From positions 186,001 to 250,000 of the forward strand of contig CAUEFI010000001.1 of the NCBI GenBank assembly GCA_958477305.1: a stretch of DNA of 64,000 nt, in the 5' to 3' direction. Each line of letters opens with the position of its first letter. Position 1 is the first letter of the stretch. The notes below the pieces were generated by a model. That model saw only the letters and a list, made by a program, of their open reading frames with translations. It was not told the origin of the DNA and searched no databases. This DNA comes from HGM12998 sp900756495. Its GTDB lineage: Bacteria > Bacillota > Clostridia > Oscillospirales > Oscillospiraceae. A program made the position numbers and the translations under genes. Shown here in pieces: positions 60,546 to 64,000 of this stretch.

Positions 60546-62471
60546 TTGTCTGTAGTGCCCATGAAGCTGCTTACTGTGGCCGGGCCGCTGGAGCAGTTTG
60601 ACGCGGTGGTAACCGCCTGCGTCATCAATCAGGAATTTCATCCAGAGAATGCCCTCCAGTTTATGCGGGAGGTCGGAGGGCTTCGTCCCTTCGACGCCTC
60701 CAATCCCTACACCGCTCTCCTGCGCCGGGCGGAGGACGCCGCCGATCAAGTGGGCGTTGCGCTGGAGTTTGTCCCCTTTGAGGGCGCTCCTGATCCGGCG
60801 GAAGCCGCTTCCTATTTTGACGATTTGGACCGCCGCATCGGGGACTTGGCCGCAAAAAAAGAAGAACAGGAGCACCGGGCCGAGATGGATCGGAATGCCG
60901 CCGCACAGTTGGAATACCTCCGAGGCATTCGTGAAGATTTGGACGCGCTCTGGAACATGTCTCTGGTCCGCTTTCGATATGGCTATCTGCCCCGTGAGAC
61001 CTACGACAGCTTCGCCGCGTCTCTGAACCAGGAAGAGGATCTCTTCTTCTTCCCCACTGATCTGGGGCCGCGACGCGTGTATGGGGTCTATTTCGCCACC
61101 AAAACTGCTCTGCGCAGGGTGGACACGCTGTTCAATTCCCTCCATTTTGTGCGCATTCACCTGGAGGTGCAGCCCCACGGCACGGTGGAACAGGCCATTG
61201 CAGACCTCCGCTCCCAGGCCGTTGAGGCGGATGCCGCCGCCGCGTCTCTGGAGGAACAGCGCAGCGCGCTCCGGGAGGCCGAGCACGACAAGCTTCTCTC
61301 CCTTTACTCGGGATTGCGCTATCAGAACGACGCCTACGACCTGCGGCGGTATGCCGCCCGCAGCCGGGACACCTTCTATCTCATGGGCTGGGTCCCCAAG
61401 GATGCGGCTCCCGCCCTGATGGAGAAGCTCTCCGCGTTCTCCAACCTCTCCTGCGTACTGGACGATGCCGGGGACGTCCCGGACGCAACTCCACCCACCA
61501 AGCTGAAAAACAGCTTTTTCGGCAGAATTTTTCATCCCTTTCTGGAGATGTACGGCCTGCCCGCCTACAATGAGATGGACCCCTCGGTCTTTATGGCCGT
61601 CACCTACTGCCTCTTTTTCGGCATCATGTTTGGCGACATCGGCCAGGGTTTGGGGCTGGCGCTCATCGGCATTGTGCTCTCCAAATGGAAAAAGATGTGG
61701 CTGGGCAATATCATCGCCTGCTGCGGCCTGTCAGGAGCTGTCTTTGGCTGTGTGTACGGCAGTGTCTTTGGTTTCGAGGACCTTCTTCCCGGATTCAAAA
61801 TCTTGGAGGACGGCCACGTGCTGATGCTTCTGATGGCCTCGCTGGCCCTGGGCGTAGTCATGCTGGCCTTTGTCATGGTGCTGAACATTGTCAATGGAAT
61901 CCGTCAGCACAACTGGGAGAAAATCCTCTTCGGCCCCAACGGGGTGGCCGGCATGGTCTTCTATCTGGGGCTTATCCTGGCGGCGGTGTCTACACTGGTG
62001 CTGGGTGTGAACCTGCTGACGCCGGCCTATATCCTTCCCGTCCTCATCCTTCCCCTGGTGCTCATTCTCCTCAAGGAACCGCTTTCCAAGCTTCTCTCCG
62101 GAGACCCGGAATGGAAAGCGATATCCATAGGCGATCTCCTGGGCGTCGGTTTCTTTGAGCTCTTTGAAACCTTACTCTCCTATCTGACCAATACCCTCTC
62201 TTTTCTGCGTATCGGCGCCTATGCCATCACCCACGTAGGCCTGATGCTGGTGGTCCATATGCTGGCCAATCTGGCAGGCGGAGTGGGCGGCCCTGTCGGC
62301 ATCGCCATCCTGGTGCTGGGCAATATTTTTGTCATGGGCTTCGAGGGGCTGCTGGTCTGCATCCAGGTGCTCCGTCTGGAATTTTACGAGCTCTTCGGGC
62401 GTTTCTATGACGATGGCGGCGTCCCGTATGAGCCGAAAATCATAGATTACTCCGCCCGGAGCGGGTCTTAA
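60546..62471 (+). CDS. V-type ATP synthase subunit I
   Basis: 641 residues. The soluble N-terminal half (about 1-340) contains two coiled-coil arms (DDLDRRIGDLAAKKEEQEHR and EADAAAASLEEQRSALREAE). The C-terminal half has seven to eight membrane helices with the conserved TYCLFFGIMFGDIGQGLGLA and SFLRIGAYAITHVGLMLV, the latter carrying the essential Arg of the ion half-channels. TTG start with AAAAGGAGATG upstream. It is the stator membrane subunit through which the ions pass. Confidence 0.93.
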   Translation: MSVVPMKLLTVAGPLEQFDAVVTACVINQEFHPENALQFMREVGGLRPFDASNPYTALLRRAEDAADQVGVALEFVPFEGAPDPAEAASYFDDLDRRIGDLAAKKEEQEHRAEMDRNAAAQLEYLRGIREDLDALWNMSLVRFRYGYLPRETYDSFAASLNQEEDLFFFPTDLGPRRVYGVYFATKTALRRVDTLFNSLHFVRIHLEVQPHGTVEQAIADLRSQAVEADAAAASLEEQRSALREAEHDKLLSLYSGLRYQNDAYDLRRYAARSRDTFYLMGWVPKDAAPALMEKLSAFSNLSCVLDDAGDVPDATPPTKLKNSFFGRIFHPFLEMYGLPAYNEMDPSVFMAVTYCLFFGIMFGDIGQGLGLALIGIVLSKWKKMWLGNIIACCGLSGAVFGCVYGSVFGFEDLLPGFKILEDGHVLMLLMASLALGVVMLAFVMVLNIVNGIRQHNWEKILFGPNGVAGMVFYLGLILAAVSTLVLGVNLLTPAYILPVLILPLVLILLKEPLSKLLSGDPEWKAISIGDLLGVGFFELFETLLSYLTNTLSFLRIGAYAITHVGLMLVVHMLANLAGGVGGPVGIAILVLGNIFVMGFEGLLVCIQVLRLEFYELFGRFYDDGGVPYEPKIIDYSARSGS

Positions 62472-62501
62472 CCAAACCATTTCAATGGAGGTCATTCTAA
62501 A

Positions 62502-62930
62502 ATGAAGTATGCTGCTCTGTTTGCGGCCACCCTGGCCGTCTTCTCTCCCCTGTTCCTGATCGGTATCCGCAAGTATACCGGCCGGAAGGCCAAGCGTGCG
62601 CTGGGCGCCAATATCGCCTCTTTCTTCGGCTGCCTGGTGCTGGCCACTGTGCTGGGTTTTGGCGGCAGCGCCTCCGCCGCCGGACTTGCCGCCGATACGG
62701 CCGCCGCTGCCGGCGGCATTGCCGAAGGCCTTAAGTATGTAGGCGCCGCTTTGGCTGTGGGCCTCTCCGGTATCGGCGGCGGCGTGGCCGTGGCCTCTGC
62801 CGCCTCCGCCGCCCTGGGCGCCATCTCGGAAAACGACAAGGCCTTCGGCAAGGCGCTGATCTTTGTCGGCCTGGCCGAGGGCGTCGCCCTGTATGGTCTG
62901 ATTGTAGCCCTGCTGCTGCTCTTTACCTAA
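62502..62930 (+). CDS. V-type ATP synthase subunit K (rotor ring proteolipid)
   Basis: 142 residues with four hydrophobic stretches. The second hairpin is standard: AVGLSGIGGGVAVASAASAA and FVGLAEGVALYGLIVALLL, with the ion-binding Glu. The first hairpin has a very basic loop (RKYTGRKAKRALGAN) and lacks the usual GxGxG pattern. The ring therefore has one carboxylate per four-helix subunit, as in Enterococcus NtpK. Whether it carries Na+ or H+ is uncertain from sequence alone. Confidence 0.9.
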   Translation: MKYAALFAATLAVFSPLFLIGIRKYTGRKAKRALGANIASFFGCLVLATVLGFGGSASAAGLAADTAAAAGGIAEGLKYVGAALAVGLSGIGGGVAVASAASAALGAISENDKAFGKALIFVGLAEGVALYGLIVALLLLFT

Positions 62931-62931
62931 G

Positions 62932-63240
62932 ATGAAATACTTTGTGATTACCGACAGCACCGACACTCAGGTAGGCCTCCGGCTGGCGGGCATTGAGGGC
63001 GTAGTGGTCCGTGAGGAGGCCGAAGTCCGTCAGGCTGTCGAACTGGCCGCCAGGGATCCCGACATCGGCGTGCTTCTGATCACGGAAAAGCTGGCCGGCC
63101 TGTGCGCTGACCAGATAGCCCCCCTGAAGCTGACGGCTCAGCGGCCCCTGGTAGTGGAAATCCCTGACCGGCACAGCGCCGGCCGCTCATCCGACTCCAT
63201 CACCCGGTACATCCGCGAGGCCATCGGTGTGAAGATTTGA
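62932..63240 (+). CDS. V-type ATP synthase subunit F
   Basis: 102 residues. A Rossmann-like small domain: MKYFVITDSTDTQVGLRLAG, then DIGVLLITEKLA and KLTAQRPLVVEIPD. It sits on the central shaft with subunit D. It begins 1 base after subunit K's stop and ends 11 bases before subunit E. Confidence 0.93.
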   Translation: MKYFVITDSTDTQVGLRLAGIEGVVVREEAEVRQAVELAARDPDIGVLLITEKLAGLCADQIAPLKLTAQRPLVVEIPDRHSAGRSSDSITRYIREAIGVKI

Positions 63241-63251
63241 GGTGTAATGCT

Positions 63252-63878
63252 ATGCCTGAAATGAATCAAAAGCTGGACCGTTTTACCGCCGCTATTCTGG
63301 CTGAGGCCACCGCAGAGAAGTCCCGCACAGTCAGCCAGATGACACGCAGGCGGAAAGAGACGCTCGCTGCCGCCGAGGATCAGATTCTGCGGGAAAGTTA
63401 CAACTACATTCACGACCAGGTCTCCCGCATCAAAGCCGAAGCGGGACGGCGGGTATCCAGCCGGATGCTGGACAACAAGCGCTCTGTTTACCTGCGCCGG
63501 GATCAGATTGCCCACGAGGTTTTTGACGCCGTGCGGGAGAAAATTGCCGTCTATACGGCTTCCGAGGCCTACGGACGCCGTCTGCGTGAACTGATGGTGG
63601 AGGCCTCGGGACGTTTGAGCGGTGCGGAGGATATGCGGGTTTACCTGCGCCCCGGTGATATGCACTATGCCGCCGACCTCTCTGACGCCGTCCCGGAGGT
63701 TCACCTCTCCTTCCTGGAGGGAGAGTTCCAATTGGGGGGCCTGATTGTGGAGTCCCCCTCCCTCGGGCTGCGGTGCGACTCCTCCTTTGACAGCGCTTTG
63801 GAGGCCCTGGAGGGCCATTTTGCCGAGCTCTTTGGTCTCTCTCTTGCAGACGAACCGGAAGGAGGTGAGCAGGCGTGA
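63252..63878 (+). CDS. V-type ATP synthase subunit E
   Basis: 208 residues. A long charged helix at the N-terminus (about 1-90) forms the peripheral stalk with the G/H-like subunit, and a globular C-terminus (SLEGEFQLGGLIVESPSLG type beta-hairpin; about 160-190) binds the catalytic head. The ATG at 63252 follows GAGGTG at good spacing. Its stop overlaps the GTG of subunit A. Confidence 0.85.
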   Translation: MPEMNQKLDRFTAAILAEATAEKSRTVSQMTRRRKETLAAAEDQILRESYNYIHDQVSRIKAEAGRRVSSRMLDNKRSVYLRRDQIAHEVFDAVREKIAVYTASEAYGRRLRELMVEASGRLSGAEDMRVYLRPGDMHYAADLSDAVPEVHLSFLEGEFQLGGLIVESPSLGLRCDSSFDSALEALEGHFAELFGLSLADEPEGGEQA

Positions 63879-64000
63879 GTCAGAGCGAATATACCATTCA
63901 CGGCGTCAATGGGCCCGTCGTCACCGTCACCGGCGGCAAGGGCCTCGCCATGATGGACATGGTCCATGTGGGAGACGAGGGGCTGATCGGCGAGGTGGTG
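63875..64000 (+). CDS. V-type ATP synthase subunit A, N-terminal part
   Basis: The first 42 codons (SQSEYTIHGVNGPVVTVTGG and MMDMVHVGDEGLIGEVV) match the start of the catalytic A subunit. The gene runs off the window, so the Walker A motif is not seen. GTG start with GGAGGTGAG upstream, overlapping the subunit E stop. Confidence 0.9.
   Translation, partial: MSQSEYTIHGVNGPVVTVTGGKGLAMMDMVHVGDEGLIGEVV

Overview
The window looks like chromosomal DNA of a GC-rich, anaerobic, endospore-forming Firmicute, most likely a Clostridia member of the Oscillospiraceae type (Flavonifractor/Intestinimonas-like). This is inferred from gene content and not from any marker search. The supporting genes are the spoIIA operon (spoIIAA-spoIIAB-sigF) and spoIIR, a reverse rubrerythrin with a rubredoxin, two T-box riboswitches, a CIRCE element, an SOS box of the Gram-positive LexA type, RNase M5, RecD2, PcrA, and a V-type (Na+ or H+) ATPase operon. 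I saw no rRNA, tRNA or CRISPR array.

Layout. 1-2.7 kb: the tail of an unknown gene, a UbiD-family decarboxylase and a LysR regulator. 2.8-4.6 kb: a scarred patch with a 5'-truncated YeiH-type membrane protein, a long hairpin, the C-terminal half of an IS110-type transposase and another coding remnant. 4.6-8.4 kb (minus): a small membrane exporter, a small anchored protein, recD2 and comF. 8.7-16.7 kb (plus): pyrE, radC, then uvrB (SOS box inside its promoter), a TIGR04076 protein, a ferredoxin-like aldo/keto reductase and uvrA. 16.7-22.5 kb: lysA (minus), uracil permease behind a leader with a terminator (plus), an aminotransferase and a MATE exporter (minus). 22.6-26.1 kb: CIRCE-controlled hsp20 and clpB. 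26.1-30.8 kb: an XRE regulator overlapping comEC, then holA, a small anchored protein and rnmV. 30.9-32.5 kb: a Fur/PerR-like operator, reverse rubrerythrin, rubredoxin, three stacked hairpins and another XRE protein. 32.5-34.6 kb: gtrA and a GT2 glycosyltransferase (minus), a GNAT acetyltransferase (plus). 34.7-37 kb (minus): a Pro/Thr-rich lipoprotein and the spoIIA operon. 37.2-46 kb (minus): an ABC-F protein behind an attenuator leader, a valine-type T-box controlling a YcxB-like protein and valS, and a second T-box controlling a three-gene amino-acid-type ABC importer. 46-52 kb: a DMT exporter, 3-methyladenine glycosylase, a HAD hydrolase, pcrA and a P1-family peptidase. 52-59 kb: spoIIR, a GH13 amylase-family enzyme, ispE, DUF1015, thrH, an aminotransferase and an Lrp regulator. 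59-64 kb: the V-ATPase operon (G/H-like, C, I, K, F, E and the start of A), which runs off the window.

Most of the window is ordinary core genome. The most interesting material is regulatory. The ABC-F gene has a consensus promoter, a MRK-stop leader ORF and a terminator directly before its ribosome site, which is the layout of antibiotic-sensing ribosome-mediated attenuation. The uracil permease has a structured leader and terminator that I cannot match to a known RNA class. A YcxB-like membrane protein sits between a valine-type T-box and valS. I found no coherent new multi-gene system; the best leads for something undescribed are the uraA leader, the C-x-C rubredoxin and the DUF1015/ThrH pair with an altered ParB-like motif.
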